Made by a program: the position numbers and the translations under genes. Below are positions 1 through 12,200 of a stretch of DNA of 64,000 bases, piece by piece; positions within the stretch are counted from its first letter, which is position 1, and each line of letters starts with the position of its first letter. The DNA is taken from contig NC_134649.1 of the NCBI RefSeq assembly GCF_030463565.1, forward strand, positions 37,659,044 to 37,723,043, written 5' to 3'. This DNA is from Pelecanus crispus. Its lineage: Eukaryota; Chordata; Aves; Pelecaniformes; Pelecanidae. A model generated the notes under the pieces. That model saw only the letters and a program-made list of their open reading frames with translations. It did not search any database and was not told where the DNA came from.

Positions 1-224
1 CCGTGGTGATCAGGAGCTCAAACAGCCTGCTGATGGGCTTGGAACCCAAGTACTGATCTTTTCCTCCTGCCTTCCCACCCCGGTGGGACTTGCCCGAGGC
101 CTGCAGTTGCCTGCTTGGCATTCAGCTGTGATCCTGGCTACCTGCTGCTCTGTGTGCACTGTGTGTGCACCTGAGAGCTGCTGGATCAGGAGTGCAATAT
201 TGAGAGCTTCCTGTTTTCAACCAG

Positions 225-3200
225 CTTAACCAAAGACATGACTGGGAAGGATGACAATTACCGAGGCCCTGCTGTGAGAGCGCTCTGTCAAATCACTGAT
301 GTAAGTGCTGCTTTTCCCTTGGGGCAGCCCTAGGCCCTTCACCTTTCCTTAATTCACCCCATCCCACCTTTCACTCTGCTTTTCATGCCTTTACATCTCC
401 CCTTTCACACTCCTAACGGCTTTTCCATGTCAACTGTTGTTTCCCTCTCCCTGCAGAGTACCATGTTGCAGGCCATTGAGCGCTACATGAAGCAGGCGAT
501 TGTTGACAAAGTGCCAAGTGTGTCCAGCTCTGCTCTGGTGTCCTCCTTGGTATGTACTCCCTGCAGGGTGGGCCTGAGAGACAGTCAAGCTGGGAAGTAG
601 TCATCTGTGGTGGGACTGGATGTCTTGGGAGTCTTAGGATTTCATTCTTTGTGAACTGAGGGTCTGGTGCTGACTTTGTGGGATATCGTTGACCTCTTGA
701 GGCCATTGCTGTCATGACCAGATGTCTGCATGCTGATCCTCTGCTCTGCTATAAGTTGCTGCCGCCAGTGCAGTCATGGGGAAGGCTCGCTGCTGCTTAG
801 TATGAGCTGTGATTCCCAAAGCTTCCTCCATCCTTCTCTCATGGGTTGTCTCTGGCTTTGTCTCTTCCCCAGCACCTGCTCAAGACCAGTTACGATGTGG
901 TAAAACGCTGGGTGAATGAGGCTCAGGAGGCAGCTTCCAGTGACAATATCATGGTGCAGGTAGGAAACCCGCCACCAGCACAGGGATTATCAAGCATTAG
1001 CTGGGAGTGTAGCAGACTACTAGAGCTCAGCCAGGTGCTTCTGGGCAACAGAGGGGATAAAAGTGGAAAGAACACGCCGTGGGTTTGTGACGGTCTCTTT
1101 CCCTGCACAGTATCATGCTCTGGGCTTGCTCTACCATGTGCGGAAGAATGACCGCCTGGCAGTCAACAAGATGCTCAGCAAGTTCACGCGCCACGGCCTC
1201 AAGTCACCGTTTGCCTACTGCATGATGATTCGAGTAGCCAGCAAACTGCTGGAGGAAGAGGCTGGCAGGTGAGGGGGCTCCTTTGCCCTGCTGGAAGAAT
1301 TTCCTCAGGTCCTGCTTCCATCTCCTCTTGCAGGCTCACTTGCCATCTCATGAGGGCAATTATTTCTGTCTTTGAAGAATGGCATGCAGCTTCTACCCTC
1401 TTATTGTTGGTTAAAAGGCAGCAGAGAAAATACAGGATGCTTTCATGTTATAGGATGGCTTCTGTGAGTTTTGTCTGTGTACGTGCTTGCACATCAAACA
1501 CTTTCTTTTTTCTCTTGCCTGTTTTGCATGGCTGTTCTTTATTGAGCTATTCTACTTCATTTTCTCTGTCTTCTGTAATTATTTGGCTGTCATGTATGTG
1601 CTGTGGCTTCCAGGTGGATAAGACTTCGGTGTGTACGGCAAGCTCTCGGTGCATGAGGGCTAAGGGAAATTCCCTTTAGCCTGTAAAGCAGAGGGTGTCT
1701 TCTCAGAAGGCAGCCTGACTTCCAGCCCAAGCATGCTGGAAGTACTGTATAACGACCACTATAAAATCTGGGGACAGTGGATTTATGGCTGCTTTTAACT
1801 TTCTACAGGCTATGGGACCTGCCCATTTCTGCTGATGGTTTCCTCATTTCTATTAGCACCTTTGTTTTAATTAATTCTTGTGGGTTTTTTGTCCCTTAGC
1901 CGTGATAGCCCCCTGTTTGATTTCATCGAGAGCTGCCTAAGAAACAAGCATGAGATGGTGGTCTACGAAGCTGCATCTGCCATTGTTAACCTGCCCAACT
2001 GCACTGCCAAAGAACTGGCTCCGGCTGTCTCAGGTAAATGTGATGTTCATGGCAATGGTGAGGGGATTATGGACTTGCAGTGGTGACACCTGCTGATTAC
2101 CCCGAGAAACAAGAACCTTGTGTAGTTTCAGGCTTGTAATGCTGCCGTACCCTTTGTTGCTTTATGCTGCTGCTGAGAGCCTGTGGTGTGTGTGAATAGC
2201 TTTGCTCCTGTAAAGGTATTTGCCCGTGTGTTCAACTGTGGGTTACTGGAGGGGTCTTTTTCTGTGAAACAGGGCTGAATTCTAACTGATAAATCTCCCT
2301 GCTTTAGACTGAGTGTAACAGTGCAAGAAGCCAAGGTGTTGGGGTCCTGCCTCCTGAGCTCAGTCCAGTCCAAAGGTTCTCCTGAGCTGGGACTGTTGGC
2401 AGGTAGGGAGGCTGTGTGTCACCTCTCTACACAGGGAGGGTGCCCTTCATGGGCCAGCCCTGGGAAAGGAACAGGGTTTGCATAGAAATGGAGAGCAACA
2501 GTTCAAATTGACTTAATAGGAAAGATGACAAGGTGGTGGTGGGTAAGAGCTAGTTGTCAGCAGGGATGTGTGGCAAAGCGGACAACAAGGAGGGAGGGAG
2601 GAAGCTGGTAAATTTACAGTTGCTTCTTAAGCATGCTTCTAGTTATATTGTGCTTGCAGCTGTCTCTTCATTGAAGCTCTTGCTTTAGGTATGAAACAAT
2701 TCTCAATAATAGATTGCCTAAACATCTGCCTTTGTTGGTTTTCCCACCTTGCAGTTTTGCAGCTGTTCTGCAGCTCCCCGAAAGCAGCACTGAGATATGC
2801 AGCCGTCCGTACCCTCAACAAGGTAGGAGCCAGTCTCTTGGGAGCTGGAATAGTTTCTCATGTGCAGGGAGGTGCAGGCTTCAGAAGAGAAAGAAGGCCA
2901 GATTATGTGATGATTTTGTGTGAATAACCTCTACCCTGGGCTGCAGCCTTATATTTAATTGCTTTCTGAGTGGAATAAAACCTCAAAGAAAATTTTACAG
3001 AAAGAATAAGAAAAAAAGCAGTCATTTTCACAGGTCTCTACAAGAGTGTCACGGGTCTTGCGTGTTACTGCTTTCCCTTCTGAGCTTCCCATGGTGAAGG
3101 AGCTCCTTGTAAAACAGGGATCAAACCTTGATGCTGCTTCTTGCCTGCTCTGTGGCAATCTTTGCTCCAGCTTTTCCCTTGACCTTGTAAACTCTAAAAG

Positions 3201-6200
3201 AACAAGACAGAATGGCAGTGTCTAGTAACTGCTGTGCTTCCACCCACAAAGCTGTTCTGCACAGCTAGGCTCACTGAATTTTTGTTGGGAGTTCCCAGCT
3301 TTCTTAAGATATAGAGGAGAATGAGAGAGTTAAAGACAGTAAAAGATGGTTTATTACTACTGCTTCTCTTCCAGCAAGAGACACAGTTCTGCAGGAAGAA
3401 AGAGCTTGTTACGTTAACCTCAGTTTAGTTGTTTGTCTGAGATGACCCTCATGTACAGTCTGTAGCATTTATTTTTACAGGAAGGAGTGAGAGCTTATAA
3501 AGACTTGGTGGGTTTTGCCAGGTGGGCCTTTTGTGTCTATTGAGTGATTTTCCACTCTTCCTTCTCTGCTCTAGGTGGCCATGAAGCACCCGTCTGCTGT
3601 GACTGCCTGTAATCTAGACCTGGAGAACCTTGTGACGGACTCCAACCGCAGCATAGCCACCCTGGCCATCACCACGCTGCTGAAAACTGGCAGTGAGAGC
3701 AGCATTGACCGACTCATGAAGCAGATCTCCTCTTTCATGTCGGAAATCTCAGATGAATTCAAAGTAAGGAAGCAGGAGGGGGAGGGACACGCAGGTTCCT
3801 GAAGAAACCCCTTGGTCTTTGTCTGTGTTTGTGTGTGCACTCTGAAACCTGCATAGAGCTGCTTCCAGGAGCTGGGCTGCAGAGTATTTGTAGGGAAGAG
3901 AAAGAATCTGAGGCTATCGGCCTAAGCCATGCTTTGGTCGTACAGCACCCAGATCCAAAGTCACGTGCTGTCTTCTGGAGAGATGCCGTTTGAGAATTAA
4001 ATCTCTTTTTCTTCTTTCCATATTGGAAAGAAGAAAAAAAGAAGACCCTTCTTTCCAGGGTGTGGGCTTTTGCTAGGGTCTGGCCAGTGCATAAAGATCA
4101 ATCTCCTCCAATTCCTAGGATTGTACCTCCTGGAACTGTGTTTGCTGGATAAATAGAGGCAAAAACGTAGTTTCCAGGCTAGGGACCAGCACAAAATTGA
4201 CACAATTCAACTATTTTTTTCCTGCCTGGTGAGACAGAATCCTTTTTTACTTGCCCCCCTTTTCCTCCAGGTTGTAGTGGTGCAGGCCATCAATGCACTG
4301 TGTCAGAAGTACCCTCGCAAACACGCCGTTCTCATGAACTTTCTCTTCACTATGCTTCGGGAAGAGGTAAGTTTGCAGGACAACTACTTTACGTTCCTTG
4401 TTTGTATGCATGAACTGCAGGACTGCACAGTGGCCCCTGTGAGAGTCAAGCTTTTACTGATAATACTGTGCAGTAAGAACCTCTTTTTAAAAGGCTTGCA
4501 GTCTAACTGGCAGAAATGGCCAGCTGTGCACAACCGTTATACGCATACTGCTAGGCATATTTTTAATGTGGTTTTCGTTCTTTGATTTTTCTGGGGGTTT
4601 GTTAACTCTCAAAGCAAATGCAGGCAACAGCAGATCTGTTGGCAGTCTATGTGTGTTTCACATTTGTACCAGCTTTCTTTTATACTTTGACAGCAAATTC
4701 CAAGAAGTTTTGTCTTGTACACAAAGATTTGATAACAAACTATTTATTGATGACACGGGACCACTTTTGTTCCGTTCTTTGTGCTGTGGGAGTGAAGGGA
4801 TCACGAGTGCCTATAACCATTCTCTGCATTCAGTCAGACATAAATTGCAGAAAGAGCTTTACAGAGGTTTGCTGAGGCCGATTCTAAATGAGCTAACGTG
4901 CCTGCAACACAGCTGGCACCGCTGCTTGCTCTGACATCACTTTCTGCCAATTATAGCCTCTCATTTGGGAACAAACCAGAGCATCTCATTTTGCCTCTCT
5001 GAAAAATGGACCATTCTCCTTTCCCAGATTTTCTGTGGGTGGATGGTATAATTTTGAATGTGGTTTTGTAGTTCAAACCATTGTGTTTTAAAGCTTTTTT
5101 AAATCCAAAGTAGCTCCAGAAAGACACACCCCCCCCCCCCCCCAAATGCCCAGCACTGTGCATGTAATTGGCAGAGGATAGTGTGCAGTTTAATCCCCTG
5201 GTGTGTATTGAGGACACTAGTAAATAATGTCTGAAGATAACCAAGCATTAATGGTATGTCAGGTTATGGGGTGTGCCTGAGGAGGTATTGATTGCCTGTC
5301 TTCCCACACTAACAGGGCTATTTGCTGGGTCCTGCTGTGGCAGATATGATCCTTAATATATTTCTCTTGTGATTCATCCTCAGATGTCTGGTGCTAAAGG
5401 GGAGAGGGTTGGGGTTTTTTTCTCCTCCCATATGGCTGTTTTTATGCACTAATTCTAGCAGCAGAGGATTTTGAAGGAAATATAAACCCTTCAGGCAAAT
5501 GGATTCTTTTACCCTCTTTAGGACTTGTTTTTTTTCTTCACTGCAGCCATTCTGAAGGGAGCTGGCGAGAGAGCTTGAATATTAGCTGGCCCTCTGGCTC
5601 TAAAGAGGGTCAAAAGTGGGGGCAGCATTACTGCCCTTCTCCTTTCAAACACAGATTAAAAGCACTGAGTGTGAGTGACCTTTTTGAAAGAAATTCTTTC
5701 CCGTCTGAGTAGTTCAGAGTCTGTAAAATACTTTGAGATTTCCAGCTGAGCAGTTCCCTTTGCTCCCTAGGGTGGCTTTGAATACAAGCGAGCCATCGTG
5801 GACTGCATCATCAGCATCATTGAGGAGAACTCGGAGAGCAAAGAGACAGGCCTGTCTCACCTCTGTGAATTCATTGAGGACTGTGAGTTCACTGTGCTGG
5901 CCACTCGTATCCTCCACCTCTTGGGGCAGGAAGGGCCCAAAACCAACAACCCCTCCAAATACATTCGCTTCATCTACAACAGGGTTGTCCTGGAGCATGA
6001 AGAAGTCCGGGCAGGTAAGAGACACACCTGGAAAGCTGTCTGCCTTATGACAGATGTTCAAGGAAATACAGTGTATGAACACCTCTGCTTTTGAGGATTG
6101 TGATTCGCTCTAGTCCTGAGTAGATCTTTTTACACAGCAAAGATCCTGCAGTAGTATTGATGGAAGAGGTGGCTGGCAGCTGAGAAATGGGGAGGGAGAT

Positions 6201-9200
6201 GCAGTGACTCTGAAACTAGACAGAGGAGATTTGCAGGCACTTCGCTGTAATACATCTGCCTCTTTCTAGTTACAGTAATGCTTTATACTAGTGCTAGCAT
6301 CTCTGATGCAGCATTTGATCAAGGCCAGGAAATGGAGGAAGCTTCAGCTGGTTTCTTTGCTTTCTAATTCTGTTTTCATGACTTGTGCTACAGGTGCTGT
6401 AAGTGCCCTGGCCAAGTTTGGAGCCCAGAATGAGGAGATGTTACCCAGTATCTTGGTGTTACTGAAAAGGTGAGTTGTACCTCGGAGTTTCTCAACATCC
6501 TGGGTGAAAAACCCTGTTCACTTGGGAGCTTGTTAGCATCACCATGCATGTCTAGTCTCTTTTAGCTGTGGATCTGAGAAGGTGCAGTGGGTATCTGGGA
6601 TCTTGTGATGGGATCACCACTGCATTCAGCACCACAAAGTGGACAGAAGCCAAGTGTGGTGGATGATTGCTCTTCTAATACAATTACTAGTAGATTGTTG
6701 TTGGTTGTCTCTTATGGCATGTTCTTTCTGGCCCTGTAAGGTGGCTTAGTCACCTGGATTCATTTGTGTGGACTCTGCTGCCCTGCCCTGAAGGAAGTTT
6801 TCCACTTTCCTCTCAGGTGTGTTATGGATGATGACAACGAAGTAAGAGACAGAGCCACCTTCTACCTGAATGTCCTGGAGCAGAAGCAGAAAGCCCTCAA
6901 TGCTGGCTATATCCTGAACGGTAATGCAGGAAGTCCTCAAAGCAAGTCTGCACCTCTTTCCTGGTTTCAGAAGTGACAAAGAGCTGGCATTATCTGTGGT
7001 TTCAGTGACCTGTCCCATCTGTCCCCAGGTTTGACGGTGTCCATCCCTGGCCTGGAGAGGGCTCTGCATCAGTACACCCTGGAGCCCTCCGAGAAACCCT
7101 TTGACTTGAAATCTGTTCCTTTGGCAACAGCTCCTGTCATTGAGCAACGAGCAGGTGAGCAACAGTCTCCCAAATGCTGGTCCAGACCGCTAGTAATTCC
7201 CTAGCAGCTCCAGCCCTTGGACAATAGACTGCATTGGGCTTTCTGGGAATTGCTGAACTCCATTCTATATCCAGACATTGATCTGTGTTCTGACTTAGTT
7301 ACTACTTACTCTTCACTTTCAAATCTTTTTGGTTTTTTTTTGTTTGTTTGTTTGTGTGTTTGTTTTCTTTTTCTCTTGCAGAAAATGTCCCTGTTACTGT
7401 CATCAAACAGCCAGAGAAGGTGGCAGCAACGCGGCAAGAAATATTCCAAGGTAAACTGATGCAAGGTCTCTCCTGTGCCTGTGTGTGAGAACAATATAGC
7501 CGCCTCTGGCTGAGCCTGCCTTAGCCCCTCTGTTTTTTTCCCATCTCCTTTCAGAGAGTGACATGGGCTCCCAACTTTAAGTCAACTGTTCACTCCTAGG
7601 GGGTGCGGGTGCCTGCAGTCCTGTTCTTTCTGTCTTGCAATAGATGTGGGCAAAGGATGACTCTGCCTTTAATTTTAAAAGTCTCTAGTGAATGTTTATG
7701 GATGTTTGATGGATAGTTCCTTGCTGCAGCAGCTTCTGGCAGCTTAAACGATGGCTTTGAAACTGCCAACACTTTCCTGTGGGTTGGGGAAGGCAACGGA
7801 TTCTGTGTCCTCTGTTTCAGAGCAACTGGGGGCAATCCCAGAGTTTCGGGGACTGGGCCCACTCTTCAAGTCTTCGCCAGAGCCTGTCGCCTTGACAGAA
7901 CTGGAGACGGAGTACGTGGTTCGTTGCACCAAGCACACGTTTGTCAGCCACATGGTGTTCCAGGTGGGTAGCTATGGCATGTGGTGCTGAAAGAGGATTG
8001 GAAAATAAGCTCCTGACCAGTTAAAAGCTCCACTGGGAAGAAATAGCTCAGGGATATCTGTGTTCAAAGCACATCACTGCAGTGAGGAGTCCTTAGTTTC
8101 TCATCCAGGGCAGCAGAGCCCCAGAAAAAATTACTTAGGGAGTGTGTGTGTGGCTGAACAATGCTTACATGTACAGTCAAAATAAATCAAACAAGCGCTA
8201 GATGGGGCTATTCTCACTGAGCAGTTGGCAAGGGGAGCTGTGTTCTTTTCTTGGGGTCTCCAAGCATGTGGTTTGGGCCTAAAAGTGAAGCTTACTATAT
8301 CTGAGAGGCTGGAAAGGGTAGCCAAGAAAGGGATGTGGTGGGGGAGAGCTCTTCATCCCCTACGTTTTTTTTTGTTTGGTTGGGTTTTTTTAGCCTGTGT
8401 AGTACAGGTGCTTTTTTCTGTACATCTTGGCCTTGGCTGTACTACCCTGCTGCTACATGTGAGATATTAGGATTAATGTGCCAGCATCTTTGCCTGGGCC
8501 TCAGGGAGTTTAAGGCACAGCAAGTCCTATGCTAGCTTGTGAGCAGCAGTGTTTTGTCCTTAGCCAGCTCCTTCCTCAAAAGCTCAGAACTGCTTACACA
8601 GTCCTCGTAGGGGTTGATCTTTGTTTCTGTTGTCCATCCACCAGATGCAATTTTATGAGGTTAAGTGACTTGTCATTGCAGCCAGAACGAAGTCTAATCA
8701 GCAAGTTTAGACTTGCTGAAACTTGCTCAAACTATCCCTAGTTTGAGCCGTACAAAGGATCATCTTCCTATCTGCTGTGGGACACTGTGTCCCGGGACAC
8801 TGTGTCCCTGTCGCATCAAGTGAGAAGATGTAGGCAACACAGTACTTGCATTTCCATGCAGCGAAGAGTTAACCTGGGAATTACCATCCAGGGACAAAGT
8901 ACAGTTAGAGGAGAAAGTTCCATACTAACTGGTGAACTGAAACAGGCAGAAGCTGACACATCCCTGCCCTCACTGAATTTATGCTCCTGCCTGGTTTGCA
9001 AGGGGCAGGCATTGGATAGTTGTGTGCTGGTTCATTTTAAGTGTTGTTTCCTTAAAAAAAAAAAAAAAAAAAAAAAAAGGTTTGCTGCAGCACTGGAGTC
9101 CCCTGCAGGGTTTTAGTTTCTCCCCTAAAACATTTAAATGAATAGTTTTTTAGTCACAGTTGCTCTGTGACTGAACTGGAATGCCTGAGCCCTATGACTA

Positions 9201-12200
9201 CCCAGCTGCTAGCAAGGTGCACTGTTGAAACTCAAAGAGCTGGGGGTTCACAAGTTGGCACCACGCTCCCACTCTGCCTAAAGTGAGTCTGCTATTAGAT
9301 CTATAGCGAGCAGCTTCAAGCTGTTGCTGCTTTCCCCTTCCCTGTTTAGTTTGACTGCACGAACACCCTGAACGATCAGATCCTGGAGAATGTCACGGTA
9401 CAGATGGAGCCAACGGAGGGGTATGAGGTCATTGGTTACGTACCTGCCAAAACCCTGGTGTACAACCAGCCAGGTACCTGCTACACGCTGGTGGCACTGT
9501 CTGAAGAGGATCCGACAGCAGGTAAACAGTTTGCCCTCTGTGTTTTCCTGATGTCCCCCAAATTAAGCGTACTGTATTGCTCGCCCACACACATTCTACC
9601 TTGCATCCTAGCCAGATATTTATAGCCTGTGTGTGGGTGCAGTCCTGAGTGATGCTGAGCATGTCTTCTCTTTGCTGTTTGGGGGCTGTCAGGCCTCCCT
9701 TCTCCCCTCCTGGTTCCCTTGTGCTGTAGCATTGTCGTGTCAGGTTGTGAGAGCTGGCAGATGAGCATTCAGCTCTTGCTGAGTTACCTGCCATGCGCCC
9801 TGGCATGTCCTTTAGCCTGTCTGTTCTTTGTGTTAGTGTGTGGGGAGGCTGGTACTTGTAAAGTGCTGTGAGCGCCCAGATGCTCTTGAGTAGCAAAGGC
9901 ATATTTCAGACAAACCGCTAGAATTTCAGGGATGTCTGTTTGAACTGAACATTCCCTCATTTGTCACTGTCCAGAACATGAACCAGGCCTTACCTGTGCT
10001 TTGGTCTCCCTGGTTTGTGTTCTGGGACTGCTCACCTGCGTGCGTTGCTGCCGCTCGCCCAGCAGTGCCCATCTTCTCGGGGATGAGTCATCGCTTCCTC
10101 TCCCCGCCGAGTGGTATTAATCGGCTGCCACGTTGCAGCGCAAGGTGGTTTCATTTTGGAGGTGCGTGAACTGATCTCTAGATAAAGATCTTGCCTTTTC
10201 ACAAGGCGCTGACGGGACATGAACCTCAACACAACTTGAGGTTCATCAGTAATAGCACTTGATCTGAGGATATGGTCTTGTATAACCATCATGAGCCTGT
10301 CTTTATCACTGTTTGCTAGCCTTAATATTACAAATAAATACCTTGTCCTTGAGAGACAGAAACTGTCGGAGAGCCCTCTCTAGGTCACTGGCTAAGGCTG
10401 TGCTCCTGACAGTGAGGGGGAGAACCCAGCTGCCCCAAGCTTCCCAGCCCCATTCTGCCGCAGAGGATTGCAGCTCTGGTGGTAATGTGAGCTTTGCCTT
10501 TGCCTCCCCCACCTCCAGTGGCCTGTACCTTCAGCTGCATGATGAAGTTCACTGTCAAGGACTGTGATCCGAACACGGGTGAGACGGACGACGAGGGTTA
10601 CGAGGATGAGTATGTGGTAAGGAGCTGGGCGTGTACCTGATCACGGAAACTGCAGTCATTTTGAGGGTTTTTGTGATCTGTGCTCAGATCCCTGCAAGCA
10701 ACTATGTGACCACTGACACTGATGTGAGCAGCATCGCATGAGGAGTGGGTTCTTGCTGTCTCTGTGGTGTCTGTCCTAGGATGCAAATGTGGGTTTGGAG
10801 AGCTTGCTTTGTCTCGTTCGGAGTGTCCTCCTGTTGCTCTCCAGGCAGACACCTGACTGTGCAGGATACTTACGTTTTGGGAGGCCATGGTGTGTCCTCC
10901 AGGCTCGGCTGACTGTGTCCTACAGGCTCCAGCAGTTGCACGGTCAGGTTTGTGGAGACAGAGGGCCGTTGAACATTTTTTGTTCTCCATGAGTTGCTCT
11001 CCATGATGGCACAGTTAATTGCCTGGTAGCTTGCCTGATATAGGCAGATTGCCATCCTTTTCTTGCTTTGGGGAAGGTGGGCCTTTTTCCTCCCCAGAAC
11101 TGAGACTGATGAAAGCACCGATGCTGCAGAAGCACCTCTCTTCCAGGCTCTGCCGTTTCCAGGACAGGTGTTGTACCACAAAGGAAGAAGCTGAACTTAT
11201 GCTTGGTCAGAAACTGGGACTGGCTCACTGAGTGTGGTGTTACCCTCCAGAGAGCAAGGGATGTTGTGACACAACCTCAGCTTGCCCTGTTAGCTCCAGA
11301 AGCTGTTTTCTATGCATTGCCTGTCACTGCTGTGAATCTGATTAGAGGCACTGCTGTGCAGTGAATCACTGAGGACACAGCGTCCTCCCAAAAGGAGCGA
11401 GGAGGGTTTTTCCCAAAGGAACATGCCAGGTTAACCCCTCTCTCCGCTTCTCACCAGTCAACAGGGCATTTGAGTGATATTTAAACAAACTCTTCCATGT
11501 GTTTCAACTAGAATCAGGAGGAGATTCTTTCCTGCAGTGATGGCTGAAATGAATGCAGGCTGGTGTCTAGCCAGCTCTGGCACTGACTGCTCTTCCATAT
11601 GTGCGCTGGAGGGACAAGCCCACTTCTGCCTTGCACAGATGTAGTCACAGCAGCAGTTCAGCTAACCTGGCACACACCGTTAGGTGATAGCAAGTGTTTG
11701 ACGGTGTCTCACTGTACTTTACCAGCCTACAAAATGATGGGCCAGAAAGGCAAAATAGAAGCTTATGTGTATTCCAGGGAAGCAAATGCTGCATCTGTGT
11801 GAGCACAAGCAGCCCTTTCTTAGCTTTTGTCCTCTGTTTTGGACGTTTGTCCAGTGCTTTGATCTCTGTCAGGCCAAGGGCTGTGCTCAGAATGGGAACC
11901 TGCTTTGTAAACCCTGGAAATGGCATGACCAGAGGCTTTCCAGGCCAAGCAGTTGCTCAGCCAAATGGTGTTTGCTCGAGCAAACCAGAAGGGGCAGGGC
12001 TTGCTCTGACATATTCATGAGTGGAAGTGGAAGCTGTCTCCTACACTCACCTGATCTCAGGGAATCCAGTCTAAAGCTCACTCTGGAGAGAGCAGAATTA
12101 GGAACAACCATGTTTCATTTGAACCTCTTCTACCACCAGCTTGAAGACCTGGAGGTAACAGTGGCTGATCACATCCAGCGAGTTCTGAAGCCAAACTTTG

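Noticed and set aside
1-224. A further COPG1 exon at the left edge
   Set aside because: No frame matches the residues expected before SLTKDM; the sequence reads as intron with a pyrimidine tract and acceptor at 223-224.
2908-2970. Possible C/D snoRNA (GTGATGA and CTGA about 55 nt apart) in a COPG1 intron
   Set aside because: No terminal stem flanks the boxes and no C'/D' boxes are seen.
9054-9078. Poly(A) run as the tail of a processed retrocopy
   Set aside because: No gene-like sequence precedes it and no flanking target duplication is visible.
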